Shown: positions 1-12,024 of the stretch, in pieces | Layout of the letters: each line of letters starts with the position of its first letter | How positions within the stretch are numbered: the first letter of the stretch is position 1 | From: Diploscapter coronatus | Lineage: Eukaryota > Nematoda > Chromadorea > Rhabditida > Rhabditidae | Assembly: GCA_964036155.1 (NCBI GenBank) | Contig: OZ038422.1 | Coordinates: 30,279,201-30,343,200, forward strand | DNA length: 64,000 bases | Reading direction: 5' to 3' | Notes under the pieces: model-generated | The model's input: only the letters and a program-made list of their open reading frames with translations | What the model was told of the DNA's origin: nothing | Databases searched by the model: none | Translations under genes and position numbers: made by a program

Positions 1-3000
1 GGAGAAAAAATTCGGAAAAAACAATAATGCGTACGGTTCGAAAATGGCAAGAGATAAGAATCTTGGCAAAATCGGAAGGATTTGTCAATGGCACAATAAT
101 GTGACGTTCCAAAACTTCCTCTATTCTGGATGGCAATCTTATCGCTGCATCCGAGGCAACTAGGCAGATTTGTTCGGATGCAGAAAGAGGAAAGACAAAA
201 GCTGCTGAAAGACGAAATGAATGAAGAGAAGTGAAAGAAGTAACCGGTTACTCAAATCGACAATTGACAGGACGATTGCAAATAGCATTGGGGGAATAAA
301 TGGACAAATCATGGAGATAGAAAGAGATAAACAAAGATTTGATTGAATGAATTTAGGATTTTAGGCGAAAAAATATATCAAAAATAACAAACCTTTCCCT
401 AAAGGTTAATAATTTTGCTCTAAAGCTTAGATAAAAATGAAGATTAGGAGAAGAAAACTTTAGTTTTACGGAATTTCAGCGTGCTTCTAAAATATGAGAT
501 ATCGTGAGGAAGAATTCTTGAGGCTAAGCTGGACTTGCGAGATAAAGGGATGATGTTTCTTTAGGGAAGCTCGAGAGAGATATCATTCAAGGTGAAGAGG
601 GAGAAAAGAAGGCAGGAAAAGTAGACAGTCCGTTCTGATGAATGTCTAGTCAAGCACCTCGTAGAGAACTACAAATATAGAAGGAAGGTGGAGCTCCAGG
701 AACGAGATTCGGAAGGATAGGATATATAAAACGGATATATTGATTTTTAGTAGAGGTATGAAAGACTTATTTAGCGAATACTTAAATTTTAGTGGAAAAT
801 TAGACGCTATTAAGCAGATTTTGAAGGTTTACGATCGAAAAAAAAATCTATTTTTAGAAGGAAGGGTGATGAAAAGGTTTTGAACGAAGCTCCAAGAAAG
901 AAGTAGGATCAATTTGAATAACGCAATAAGTTCGAGTGAAAATCGATATGAGGAAAACAATTAGTTGCTAAATTGTGAAAATGAGATTCAAGTGCAATAA
1001 ATGTTGCAAAGGTGAGTAGGAAGTAAGATTTGTTCCAAAAGAAAGTTCTGTCTACGAATGGCAATTGAAGAATATTCTGGGGTGCAATACAATTAATATG
1101 AGGAGGAAAAGTTCAATAATTAAATGAATGATCTTTCTCAAAACTACATTTTGAAGCTATAAATACAATTTAAAAGTAAACTTTATGTGTTTCAAAAATG
1201 ATCAAATTAATTTTGAAAAGTTACGAATTACCTTGCTGTAATAAGAAGAATATCAGATTCAAATTTTACGATTCCTTGATAACATACGATAAACAGCAAT
1301 TTTGAAAAAATGACATGATGACATAGAAAAAGTGATAGAAATGCTCACGGCGTGCAAATGTGCAAAATGTTGGGATCATTCGCGCAGAAAAGCATGGAAA
1401 AAATACGGAAATGAGAACCGGACACCGCGAATCAGCGATTTGAGACAATCGGAAGAAACTAATGCCTGAAAATGAGAAGGCAGAGAGAAAGAGATTAAGC
1501 CTTTGCTAAAGATTGTAAGAAAAGAAAATACAAAAGAGAAATATTGCGGAAAATACGGTAAAAGAAATAGATTTTCAATAAAAAAGGTAAAATAAAATCC
1601 TTGTGGGCAGAGCTATCAATAGGCACCTAAAATAGTACCTGTACCTGTTTGACTTTACGAACCTGTTCCCGTACCTTATATTGTGTTGATTGTGAGATCA
1701 AAAAGAGTCATGACTTTCATAGCTTCGAAATGGAGAATTTCCCTACAGGCATGCTGCACTTTCGTTCTGAATTCTTGGCTAGATTTCTCGATGTTTGTAC
1801 TATCTTCATTTTGCATACTCGCTCGCTCGCTCGCTCTCTGAGAAAGTAGCCAAGAGAAAACACAATGTGGCAGAGTGAATGTTGACACTTACGGTGTCAT
1901 TTGGAAGCTTCGGTGAGGGAGTGCGGGAATGAGAGAGGGACGAAAGAGGGCAGAAAGGTCAGAGAAATTAGAAGGTTGATGAACATTTTGAGCAGTAAAT
2001 TAGCCATGAAAGTTTTGACTGAATTTTGAAAAATATTTGTTACGGATATTAGAAAGAGTTGTCTCAAGAAATGCACGATTTAGGTAAAACGTATTTTAAG
2101 TCATCAGTATCAGGTCATGAACCATATTTTATGATTATTGTTATACACCTTGGAAGAAATTGCTGAGAATTCGATACGGGAATTTTTAGATTTTGGTGAA
2201 ATGTATTCGAAAAATCTGAAAACCTTGAAAATTGTACAGAATAAATAGGAAAAATAGCTTGTGCAATATCAGATCATATCTAAAAATGCTCGTGGAATTG
2301 ATTTCATCTCGACTTGGTCAAAACCTTTGTCTTTTCAACCCTGCAAAAAATCATCTCCCTATGCTTTTCGTCGCATTTTCTTGCAGCAGAGTTCGAGCGT
2401 TGAAAATCGCCTTTTCAGTCGTCTTTTAATACGGCAAACATTGTTCTTCGAAATGTCCGAAATCGAGCGGATTAGGTTCTCAACGCACATTCAAAATACA
2501 GAAAATTATCGGTTACAGAGAAAATTTTTAAGATGCACGGGAACTCGATAAACAATAAAGAAATGAATTTGAAGTTGATGATGGAAAATAAAAAAAACGC
2601 GTTAAAAAGTTAACCTTCATTATGCACTAGTACTTAGTATGGAAATTTTTTTTTAAATCGTGTGAAAATGATTACTGTAACCGCTACTGATAAAATACCA
2701 GAGTATCAATCAACTAAAGTGATATCTGCTGAGCTTCGAGATAAAAATGGAAGTTTCTTCGCAGATGAAGCGAGATATGACCGAAAGATGATGGAGAAAG
2801 ACAGATAGAGAGTAAGCTCTCCGTGTTGAATGTTGATGAGAGGGTTTAGAGAGAATCATAGGGGAATAGAGTAAGAAAGATAGAGAACGAGAAATGGATA
2901 AAGGTATGCAGAGATAGAGTGAGAAAGAATAGGAGAGAGAAAGAGAGGGAAATAACTGAAGACGTCGGTGAGGCTTATGTTAGAGAGTGGTCAGTAAATA

Positions 3001-4643
3001 TTACGGTTAGAGATTGTCGGAAAGAAGAAAAATAGTGAGCGGAAAGAAAAAAGGAACGATATGAAACGAGGAATCGCTACGAAATAGATGTCACACGGAG
3101 CCCTCTCTTTCGCAGAGCACCGCGAGCCGACCGTTTACGGAAAACGGAAAAGGAAAAGAGAAATGACACGATCTAAGATGGAATAATGACATTAATCCAC
3201 TCATTGTAAAGAAATTCTATTGAAAGATTAGTAAAAGTGAACAATCTGAAATTTAGCTCTTAAATGGTTCAAAAGAAATTGGAATAGAGTTGGAAACTTT
3301 TAGTGCTTAAAAAGTTGTTTCCTCGTGTCCTCATGGCGCTTCCTTATTTTAAAGCTAAGAAAAGTGAAATGGCTAAATTATGGATTTATGTGTACCTGAT
3401 ACCTAAAGTAGAATTTCAGAACTCTCGCCCAATCAATGCGAATCTAAATCGCTCTCGAATATCCAACTTTCGCCCTAACTGACGACTATATTAGTGGGGA
3501 CTTCTCGATAGTAGCAAAGAAAAAGATAAAAAGTGATCAGAAATATACGGTGATAAGGCAGTGGGATTGCATAGTTAGAGACAGTCGGTCAGAACGATGA
3601 CCGCATAGAAATGCGCAAGGTCAAGACCATTCCCCAGCCCATCAGGAAATCAAAGGAGTCAGACAAAACAGCGTTAAATGGGATATCGGGATAAGAGGAA
3701 TCGACTGGTAATAGAGGGAGAGGGATATCCCTAGGTTCTTGACAGAGTCATATCCATATATCAAATTTGGTAGAGGATCGATGATTACACGATGAATCAA
3801 TCCGAAAAGGATTTTGCAGATCGGTTTAAAATTGTATAAAATCCAAGACTTGGAGAAATCCTGTAAGAGTTTGAAGATCGTATGTAAAACTATCCATAGC
3901 CTAAAAAATATTTGAAAGGTCAAACATCTACTTTTAAAAGTAAATGAGGCTTCATTGGAATTTATCTTCAAAATAATCCATAAAAATAAGAATGACGAAG
4001 AACTTCGCAGAACAGTAGATCAGAGCGTTCCTCTTGAAAGTAAGTCTAATAACTTCTTGGAAAAGCCGCTAAAATGCCGTAACGCGTAAAGGGAACGCGG
4101 AGAGTATCGTCTGAAGAGTCTGAAAGAGTCTAAAGGGATTGACCGACCAGAGTCAAGCCAGTCAGTCAGTCAACTGTCCACTTATTTCTTCCATTTCACT
4201 CGCATTTCCCTGTGGCCTTTCAAGCAGCAGTTTTATTCTCACAGGTTGCGGCATTTTTCACGCCGTATGAAATGGTTTTTTAAATGATTTTTATTGAGAT
4301 TTGGACCAAAATTGGAATGGGGACCAATTTCTTTATCATCAGACTGTTTTTCGAAAATTCACCATTCATAAAAGAGCTGAAGAGCTAAATTTGCATTTTT
4401 AACAATTTTCTAGCGATACTTTCTTTGTGCAAAACCCCAAACGAACAAAAATCATATGAAAATTAGCAAAAACCGTTTTACACTTCGGGATTTTGTTTTG
4501 TCTGATCATTCTCAAGCCTTGAAAATCTTTTCACCTTCTCTCAAATCTCAAATATCTTTCGTCATTTGCCTTTTCGGTTCACAGACAGCAATTTACTAGT
4601 CTTTTGACATGAGGATGACCGTTTTAAGCATGCTGACTAGAAT
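1..4643. other. purine-rich region without a supported gene
   Basis: No coding exon with splice sites and recognisable protein could be built here on either strand. The plus strand is strongly purine-rich (runs of GAGA and AAAG, especially 1-3200). In this genome the transcribed strand of introns is T-rich, so this composition would fit a long intron or leader of a minus-strand gene lying left of the window. A GC-richer patch around 3090-3145 stands out from the background and could be a promoter or first exon, but nothing decides it. A short CTCG tetranucleotide repeat lies at 1818-1836. Confidence 0.5.
1818..1836. repeat. CTCG tetranucleotide microsatellite
   Basis: About four and a half copies of the unit CTCG in a row, ending in a CTCT run. 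Simple repeat with no visible function. Confidence 0.8.
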
Positions 4644-5010
4644 CTAGCTGAAAGCAGAAACAATGCACAGAGTAAAGCCGAAAGCTGAACTCCGTGGAAT
4701 TTGAAAATTTATTCGAAGCAAATAGAAATAATACCAAGAAAAATACTCGAGATTAGAACAATCGTTGAAAATAGAAACATTTGAGATTTGATCTACTACG
4801 TTTCCGTTTTCATTGTAGTTTTTATCAAACGGACCCGGTAAATCGTCGTATTCAACATCACTTTCGCCTTCTAAATTTCTAATCTGAAAAAATTGGCAGA
4901 CTCTTAGACTAACCGCAATTTATAGCATTTTTAGTAATTTCAGGAGTAGCTCCGTATTCCTTCCACCGATCACAGAATGACTTTGCAACTGTCAATTTTT
5001 GTTTAACCAT
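4644..5010 (-). pseudogene. orphan 3' exons of an IRLD (receptor L-domain) gene
   Basis: Two exons match the last two exons of the full IRLD genes further right. The first (4914 to about 5010) carries the conserved CDRW motif and ends NAINC with the phase-1 donor used by the other copies. The second (4644-4870) opens with the family signature EGESDVEYDDLP and runs to a TAG stop. Unlike the relic at 10927, both exons read open here. No exon for the signal peptide or for either L domain is found upstream; the mARC gene on the other strand occupies that space. It is most simply the leftover tail of a tandem IRLD copy. It could still serve as an alternative last exon, which the sequence alone cannot decide. 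Confidence 0.7.
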
Positions 5011-5351
5011 TGAATAAAGTAACTTTTAAAAGATATTCATTCAAAACAATCTGAATAGCTAAAGAATTGACAATGTTTTGTCATAAAAATTCGAGGTCAA
5101 ATGATCAAATTGAGACAGTACGTTAGGATAGGAGGTAAACAGACAAACAGATGAAAGGTTGGTCGATTGCCGTGCAACGATTGCCCACTGTGTACTCGCG
5201 TTTGGCACTAGACAATAGACAATCATGCATTGCCTATTCTTCTATCAATCAATATTTCTTGTTTGAAAACAATAAAAATCGGTTAATTTTCTTTGGCTCA
5301 TTAGTCTTATTCATTGATTTTACTATTCTCTTTAGATTTTTAGGTAAAATT
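5011..5351. other. intergenic stretch before the mARC gene
   Basis: Separates the minus-strand IRLD relic from the plus-strand mARC gene. The only notable signal is a good splice acceptor (ATTTTTAG) eight bases before the mARC start codon, as expected for trans-splicing of a leader. Nothing else is seen. Confidence 0.5.
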
Positions 5352-6971
5352 ATGACAATTCAAGACTTTTTCTGTGAAAATCGAAAACTATTGATTGGTG
5401 TAACAGCGGCGGCATATTTAACGTATGAGGTTAGTTTGAAGCGATTTTTAGAATTACTGAAAAAACTCAGGGCATTCAATGCATCAGAGCATATCTGGAG
5501 AGGAAACGGAATTCCGAATTCGTTCCTGTTGGGATTGTGAAATCCCTCCATATCTACCCTATCAAATCATGCAAGGGGCATAGTGTAGGGAATTTAGTAG
5601 TCCCTTTTCAAATTTTTACTCCAATTTTAGTTATTCTCATTTTTGTGCTCTCCGACAGGTCCTGTTTCCGGAGAATTGATCGACCGAAAATTCCTCGTGA
5701 TAGATGGAAAAACTGGAAAGTAAGGTTTTTGCATTTCTAGAATTTCAAAGCTTTTGCAGATTTTACACAGCTCGTCAGAAACCAAGGTTGATTTTACTGG
5801 AATCATGCATTGTAGAGAACGTCCTGAGTATCAAGGCTCCTGATGGTCGAACTATCGACATTGGGCTGGATGAAGTCAAGAAGAGGAAGGATATTCGGCC
5901 TGCTTTGTAAGTTTTTTTTATGCAAATTACCGCTTCTGTTGTGGAATTGCACTTGTTCTTGAATTCTTTTGCTTAATATGAAAGTTTTATCTTCAAAACC
6001 TAAAATTTGAGCTTATTCGAGCAACTCCGACAAGATGGATACGACTGTGGAGAAGATGTCGCGAAGTTCCTAAGTGAATACATCGAAGAGTCTAGTAAAT
6101 TTCCAATTCAATTGTTTCAATTTAAAATCGAAATTCAGATACCCGACTACTAATGTGGGACAAAAATCTCTATACCGAAAGAAACTGTGTCACGAATGAT
6201 AATTGGTGGAATAATCCGGTTAGATAAATATACTTTCCTGTAAATAATCGTGATTGATCTGATTTTAGGTACCTAAAAGAAAGGATGAAATCAACTTTGC
6301 CGATCTAACGCCCTACATGATCATAAATCAAGCATCAGTGGATGATTTGAATGAGAGGCTGGAAAAGAAGGCGACCACTCAATCAAGTTGATTTCTGAGC
6401 ATTTCAAATTCAGGTAACCTCAACCAATTTCCGGCCAGTGATTCTGGTCGATAAATGCCGTGCCTACGACGAAGACAAGTGGGCTGAGGTGCGAATTGGA
6501 GATGTCGAGTTGCAGTGCTTCAGACCTTGTGATAGGTAAGGACCGTCTTGATTTTCTTCTATATCAAATTAACGAATAATGCTTACTTCATCTTGTCTCA
6601 TTTAATCCATTAATGACTGCTAAAATATAATGTAACGATAATGATTTTGTTACAATTTTCAGATGTGTTTTGACAACAGTAGATCCAGAAACTGGCGTGA
6701 AAGATCCAAATAACCAGCCTCTGAAGAAATTGAGAGAGTTAGAATTTCGCTGGAAATCCAGCTAAACTTAAAATTTCAAGATATCGTCTGGCGCCAGAAG
6801 GCAAAATGCGGAAAGAGTACAAGGATAGTCCCATGTTCGGGGTGTGTGCTGGAACTAATAAGCCGGTTAGATTTGCTAAAAATAAAATTTTTTCTTTCTA
6901 AATTTATATTTAAGGGCTACATTCACGTTGGGCAAACGGTTTACGCCAGATACAAACCTAGTGAATTTTGA
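5352..6971 (+). CDS. MTARC: mitochondrial amidoxime-reducing component (mARC) like MOSC protein
   Basis: Eleven exons: 5352-5429, 5471-5582, 5659-5719, 5760-5906, 6012-6094, 6139-6218, 6269-6370, 6414-6535, 6663-6737, 6781-6865, 6915-6971; 333 residues, close to human mARC (about 337). mARC proteins are molybdenum-cofactor enzymes of the outer mitochondrial membrane that reduce N-hydroxylated compounds with cytochrome b5 and its reductase. Seen here: an N-terminal hydrophobic anchor (about residues 12-25), the MOSC-N signature GIVKSLHIYPIKSCKG, KFYTARQKPR, LNERLEKK and TNFRP, and the motif CDRCVLTTVDPETG whose second Cys corresponds to the molybdenum ligand. The start was chosen at the ATG just after a TTTTTAG acceptor; an in-frame ATG at 5151 would add 67 unlikely residues. 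The junction at 5582/5659 is the least certain. The intron at 6371-6413 begins with GC instead of GT. It lies inside the IRLD cluster, on the opposite strand. Confidence 0.93.
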
Positions 6972-8100
6972 GTCCATCTAATTTCTAAATTTTCGAATAC
7001 AAATCACTGAAAAACAATGATAATCTTATCTCTTTAAAAATATTATTCAAAGGGAAATGAAATGATTGTAATTCCAAATACAAGGAACATTAAATCCAAT
7101 ACATCAATAAAAAGTATCATAATCAATATAAAAAAGTGAAATGATAAATGGCGATTATCAATGATGTTCAACAGAACTTTTCGTGTGGTTCCGACTTTTT
7201 CTGATTTTCTGACATTATCATTGAGCAGGTTGTTTCATTTAGATAATGACCAATACACATGTTTTATCCATATGCAGGGATCGCAAATGCTCAAACGCGA
7301 ATATGCCAAATTTTACCAATTTTGCATAGGCGAAATTTTCAAACTGGATCTTAAAGGTAGAAGACGCAAGTGATATTCCCGATATGAAGACCGAGTCATG
7401 GAAGCATTTTTCTAGGATTCTGTAGGACTAAACAGGATTATAGCACAAAACCACATGAAAAAGAGATCAGTGTAGCCAAAGATATGAATTTTTGAAGACG
7501 ATATTCGAAAACTCCTTTTCTTGTAAAAACAGTTGTTTGAGTTTCTTCACTTGTTTCTGGAACATTCTAAAATTTCTATGACATTTTTTCATTTCCAAAA
7601 TGATAGGTCACGCCCATTCTGCAATTTGAGCGCAAAAATCCATGAAACAAGTGCCAATTAGCTTTGTACTAGGTTATTTCAGCAAAAAGTGATTTTTGGG
7701 CACGTCTTCGGGCGTCTTGACCTAACTTTCTTGAATTTTTTGCTCAAAATAATCAGAAAGAACAGTTCTTTCATATTCAGCTTAAAGGAAATGATGAGTG
7801 AGGTCTGCAAGGCTCAAACGAACGATTTGAAAACTTTGCTGTGTATGTGTTTGGTCGGCCAAATTCATATTTCGGGGCATGTTCCGGAAGCAAAAATGTT
7901 CCCTAGGTTCATAGTGGGAAAAGAAGAATTAGAAAAAAAATCACTTCGCAAAATTTTTAGAAATTTTTGAAAATTTTAGCGAAATTCTTTTGCTTAACTT
8001 TGGCTTCACAGAGTGAGCAGAACTTGCGCTCCCTATATTAACATTCTCAAAGTGTATTCTTCCAAAAAGTATAGCTTTGATAAAATTTATTCTTGAAAAC
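6972..8100. other. intergenic region between mARC and the first full IRLD gene
   Basis: Convergent spacer holding the 3' ends of both genes. An AATAAA at about 7105 is a candidate poly(A) signal for the mARC gene. The open frames at 7161-7373 and 7689-7970 resemble no family known to me and have no convincing splice or start context, so they are not called. Confidence 0.5.
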
Positions 8101-10692
8101 TCATACTAAAATGTATGGTATCACATTTAACATCAATATGATTATCGAAAATTTGGAGTTTGCATTGTCCGACGGTCGGTCATAAACAGCATCTGAGGTA
8201 AGAGTCAAATTTCCCGGATCAATTACATCATAATCATAGATATCCGACGTCCCTTCTAAAATTTCACTAAAACTTGCGACAAAATCTATACAGACCGCAT
8301 TTAGCCTTATTTTTCTTGTTGATAACCAAACTCACGCCCATTTGGGTCCATCGATCACAGGCGGTTTTTGTCACTGCTAATTCAGGATTCGACTGTATTA
8401 CTATCGAATTATTGGTTACTCCATATGGATCTTTGAAAATATACTAAATTCACCGTCATAAATTATCATTGTTAAACGATTTTTCGCTGAGTTAGTGTCT
8501 AACTTTGAATGCTTCGCATTCTTCGATAAAATGTATGGTAGATTTCGATCTAAAAATCTAGCATACCTTTAACTTCGGCATCTTGAATGAAGTTAGTTTT
8601 TTATTGTTAGTGATACTAATAGCTGGTATTTTTGCTAAAAATATTTTCATACAAATCTTATACAAAATTATTGGCACTTACTAAAATCACTACCGATCAA
8701 GTATTTTAAATTAGCCAACTCGAAGGATGTAAATTTGGTATTCTACAAAATAATACTAACTGCTTTCAGATATAATGAAAAACGACCTCTAAATGTAAAA
8801 CTCCGAAAATAATTTGAATTGATCCAAGTTTCTGCTTCATATCATCTGTTTCTTTCGCGTTCTCTTTAAACAATATTGGACCTTGGATTATCTAAAATTC
8901 GATTTTTTTCAGAACATTTTATAATCAGGGATTTAAAGGGTTTTGAGAATTTTAATTGATTTTTTCGAAAACAAATTACACGCATAATGATTTGCTTTCA
9001 ATTTTATAGCTTACCTTGCAGTTCATTGGAATTTTAGCCATATCGTCAAATATCATCTCGTCCCAGTTATTATCAGGACAACAAAACTCGCCTAAATGCA
9101 TTTTATAAAATATTATCGAAGATCGATAACATGGAGTTTCTATATAATTCATCAGTTTACCATTTGTAAAATTCGCCAGGCTTTAGGGCTATAGAGTGCA
9201 GAAAAAAGTAGTCGGTGAATTTTGCAAATGGTGAACACACGATGAAATGGTAACTATACGGCGGCCGATAACTTAAAATAAGGAAATACTCGAAAATTTG
9301 TAATTGCAACGCGTTCATTGCGTAAATTTAAGTAATCATCAACATTACTCATGGTATCAATGAAATTTTCGTAAAGTTATCTGTAAACGAGATGCAAATG
9401 TTCGAGCATAAAACTCATTTATTTTGTTTCAAGTAATTGTCTTTGGCAATAAAATAATGATCGGAAGAAACTCGCCTGATTGTGAGCCGCATATATTATT
9501 CTCAAGGCTGGAAAAGTTGCCAGTTAGCATTAGCCGGAGGAATTCCGATTCGCTGTAGCAAAGCTTCGGATTGCTCCATTCTCTTACAACTCTGCGCAGA
9601 CCTTCATCTGTCGTATAAATTATCATCTAAACATTGCATTCACATTGTTTAAAATCGTACAATGATAGGGATGAAAATTGCTTCATTTCAGAAAAATAAC
9701 CTGGGATAGTAACTCGGAAAACAGATGACATATTGAAATGAGAGGAAAAAAATTCGAAAAGTAGCTGTAGCATAGCTATCCTAACTCAAATTAAGATGTT
9801 AGAACGCCATGTATTTTCCAAATGCTACCAAAGAACGTGAATCATCGACTTTCGTTCTAAATCTGATTCCTGGAATTTGTTTCGAAATTGTTCCGTCCCC
9901 CTTTCCAATAATCAGGAATATTAATGTCAATTTCATACACTGAATCGTGTAATAACCTCTTTCAAATTATCGAGTCCCAGCGATGTCATTTGTTTATTCA
10001 TTCGAATATCTGCAGACGCGTATTCCTCAAAAAAATCTCCATCACATCGAAGCGTGTGAGCGTTTGAGAAGAATTTCAAGTCGGAATATTCGGTGAAATA
10101 GACATAAAGGCAGGGAATTTCTTCGACTGATTTGAACTTGGCAACCAGATCCTGCAAATGTGGTAATATTTCATAAAACTGAAAGTTAGCAAATGACTAT
10201 CCAATTTTAAGATTTCCATGAAACAACGAAAAAAATTCGCTCATTAAACGTAAAACAATGTTAATTCCCACTGTTGAAATTAAAAATCGACATTTTATTC
10301 AAATCGTGCTGTCAGTCACAAAATTTAAAAAATATATTAGAAAACTTACATCATATTCGGGAGGCTAAAATATGTGAATGAAAGATGACAAACTAATGAA
10401 TCAAAAAGCAAAAATGACAAAAATGTTTGATTTATTATATGTGCTATTTGATTAATTCATTCGATTGACCTCTTTCATTCCATTAATTATTAAAGCGCCA
10501 ATAATCCTCGTACAATTATCCGGTATTTGAGTCAAATTATTGAAAGTGACAGTGCCATTGATATGACAGTCTATAAATTTATATTGGTAGAAAAGGAAAA
10601 GGATTACAAATGTTTTATAGCTAAAATTTACCAATTGCTTCCGAATAATTTACAAAAGAGATAAATAACATGGAGCAAATAATTGCTTTCAT
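8101..10692 (-). CDS. IRLD family protein: secreted receptor L-domain protein (copy A)
   Basis: Eleven exons, read from the right: 10692-10632, 10570-10470, 10364-10350, 10151-9957, 9626-9476, 9091-9015, 8891-8787, 8742-8682, 8634-8567, 8443-8296, 8255-8101; 378 residues. The product has a signal peptide (MKAIICSMLFISFVNYSEA), two receptor L domains of the insulin/EGF-receptor type (roughly residues 20-150 and 180-320), the family motif CDRWTQMG near residue 310, and an acidic tail starting EGTSD that ends in a hydrophobic segment, so a membrane or GPI anchor is likely. No kinase domain. IRLD proteins are a large nematode family; most have no known function and are assumed to bind extracellular ligands. 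Exon 3 is only 15 bases (PPEYD). The fifth intron has a GC donor (CAG|GCGAGT). Its exon map matches copy B at 12025 almost base for base. Confidence 0.87.
10350..10364 (-). other. 15-nt microexon of IRLD copy A
   Basis: Encodes PPEYD in phase 0, between a TTTTAG acceptor and a GTAAG donor. Copy B has the equivalent exon (PPNYD) at 14048-14062, with the same length and phase, so the microexon is a conserved part of the gene plan rather than an annotation artefact. Confidence 0.85.
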
Positions 10693-10926
10693 TGCTTTCA
10701 AATAATCAAAAATACTAGGAATTAAAGTTTGATAGTGTCTACGTAAGGATTAGGATTTTATTATTGGAAAGACTGAACATTATTATTTCGCAATTCTCGG
10801 CACGGTATTTAAAAATAAAACATCTGCGTAAAGTCGAATTGCTAAAAAATGTATTTTAGTCAAAAATTTTCAGAGTTCAACAACATGCCACATAAAATAC
10901 ATAAATGGGTGATATTGTTATAAAAC

Positions 10927-11300
10927 TCAGGAAATATTTATTATTAGAATCAATATAATCAAGGTGTACAATAATGCAGCAATATTTGAAAACTTGGATT
11001 GTGATGAACTATATTCTGTGATATTATAAGTATAAGTTAGCTCATCATAGCAATCGGTCGAATTTGCAGTTATGTTTTCTGAGGAGCATAGTAGATCATA
11101 AATTGGATCTCCTTCGCCTTCTAAACTCATTTTTAATAGGAAAAATTAATTAAAATTTTAAAAAATGTTTGATAGTAAGCCCGCAATTCATTCATAGAAA
11201 AATAACTCACCGCAATTCGCTTTGTTACCCTCGATGTATATTTTCAATCCCATTTCGATTCATCTATCACATAGTTTTAGATATCATCAAATTTGGGTTC
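10927..11300 (-). pseudogene. IRLD 3'-end relic with disrupted penultimate exon and intact tail exon
   Basis: The left exon (10927-11120) reads open from a TTTAG acceptor through EGEGDPIYDLL to a hydrophobic C-terminal segment (LLYTLIILILIINIS) and a stop, in the same phase as the tails of copies A and B. The exon to its right (ending at a GTGAGT donor, last coding base 11211) is recognisable as the CDRW exon (MGLKIYIEGNKANC), but the tryptophan codon has become TGA at 11260-11262 and further stops precede it. No L-domain exons follow to the right. It is therefore a broken copy. The tail exon lies downstream of copy B in transcription order and could in principle be spliced to copy B. Confidence 0.75.
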
Positions 11301-12024
11301 AATTTTATCAAAATCGTAATCATAATGGCATTGTCGTAGGCCGATAAATTGATGCATTATAAGAAAACGAAAACAGATATAACGAATGTATCTTGTTGTT
11401 TGCAGCGCAACTTATGATATTTCAATGATTCAAGAAATGATCTTACGACTATTTGAAATTTCGAAATGCACCTATGCACTTTATTATTTGTTCGTAGGAT
11501 TTATTCTATCCTAATTTGCCGGTCTTTATTATCCTAGATATCAGGAATTTCCCAATCGTTTTTTACCTTTTGCTTCAGAATAAGAATTTAATGAGAAGGC
11601 GAAAATGATCAAAAATCGAATTATTTCCATTTTGCTTAGGAAAAACGATGTAATAATTTTAGAAATAGCATAGAATAAACTACACATTTTTGCCGCTGTC
11701 AAATATTCTCATCGTTTTTATCATACCTAAATTCATGTCCCTATAGGTTATCGAGAGAAAAATTGAAAACATCTGCTCGTATCCATTTTTCTTAGAATGT
11801 ATTTTCGTCGAAATTTTTTCTTAAATCCGACGATTTAGGTTATTTAAAAACAACACGACTTTTGAGAAATACTACTGTTTTGTAAGAGAGAACGATAATG
11901 TCGCTTCTATGCTATTCGCCTATATAATGTGTAAAACTGTCATGTGATTAGCATATTGTCATCGATTCAGAAATGTCATAAACACCATTTAAAGAAAAAG
12001 TTTAGAAATTAATTTATAAATTAC
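11301..12024. other. spacer between IRLD copy B and the relic
   Basis: AT-rich sequence in which no remaining L-domain exon of the relic could be recognised. It contains the 3' untranslated region of copy B. Nothing else is seen. Confidence 0.45.

Noticed and set aside
5151..5351. Extended N-terminus of the mARC protein from an in-frame ATG at 5151
   Set aside because: It adds 67 residues of AT-biased sequence, while a splice acceptor sits eight bases before the ATG at 5352 and the anchor starting there fits the family.
7161..7970. Open frames at 7161-7373 and 7689-7970
   Set aside because: No recognisable family, no splice context, and composition typical of AT-rich spacer.
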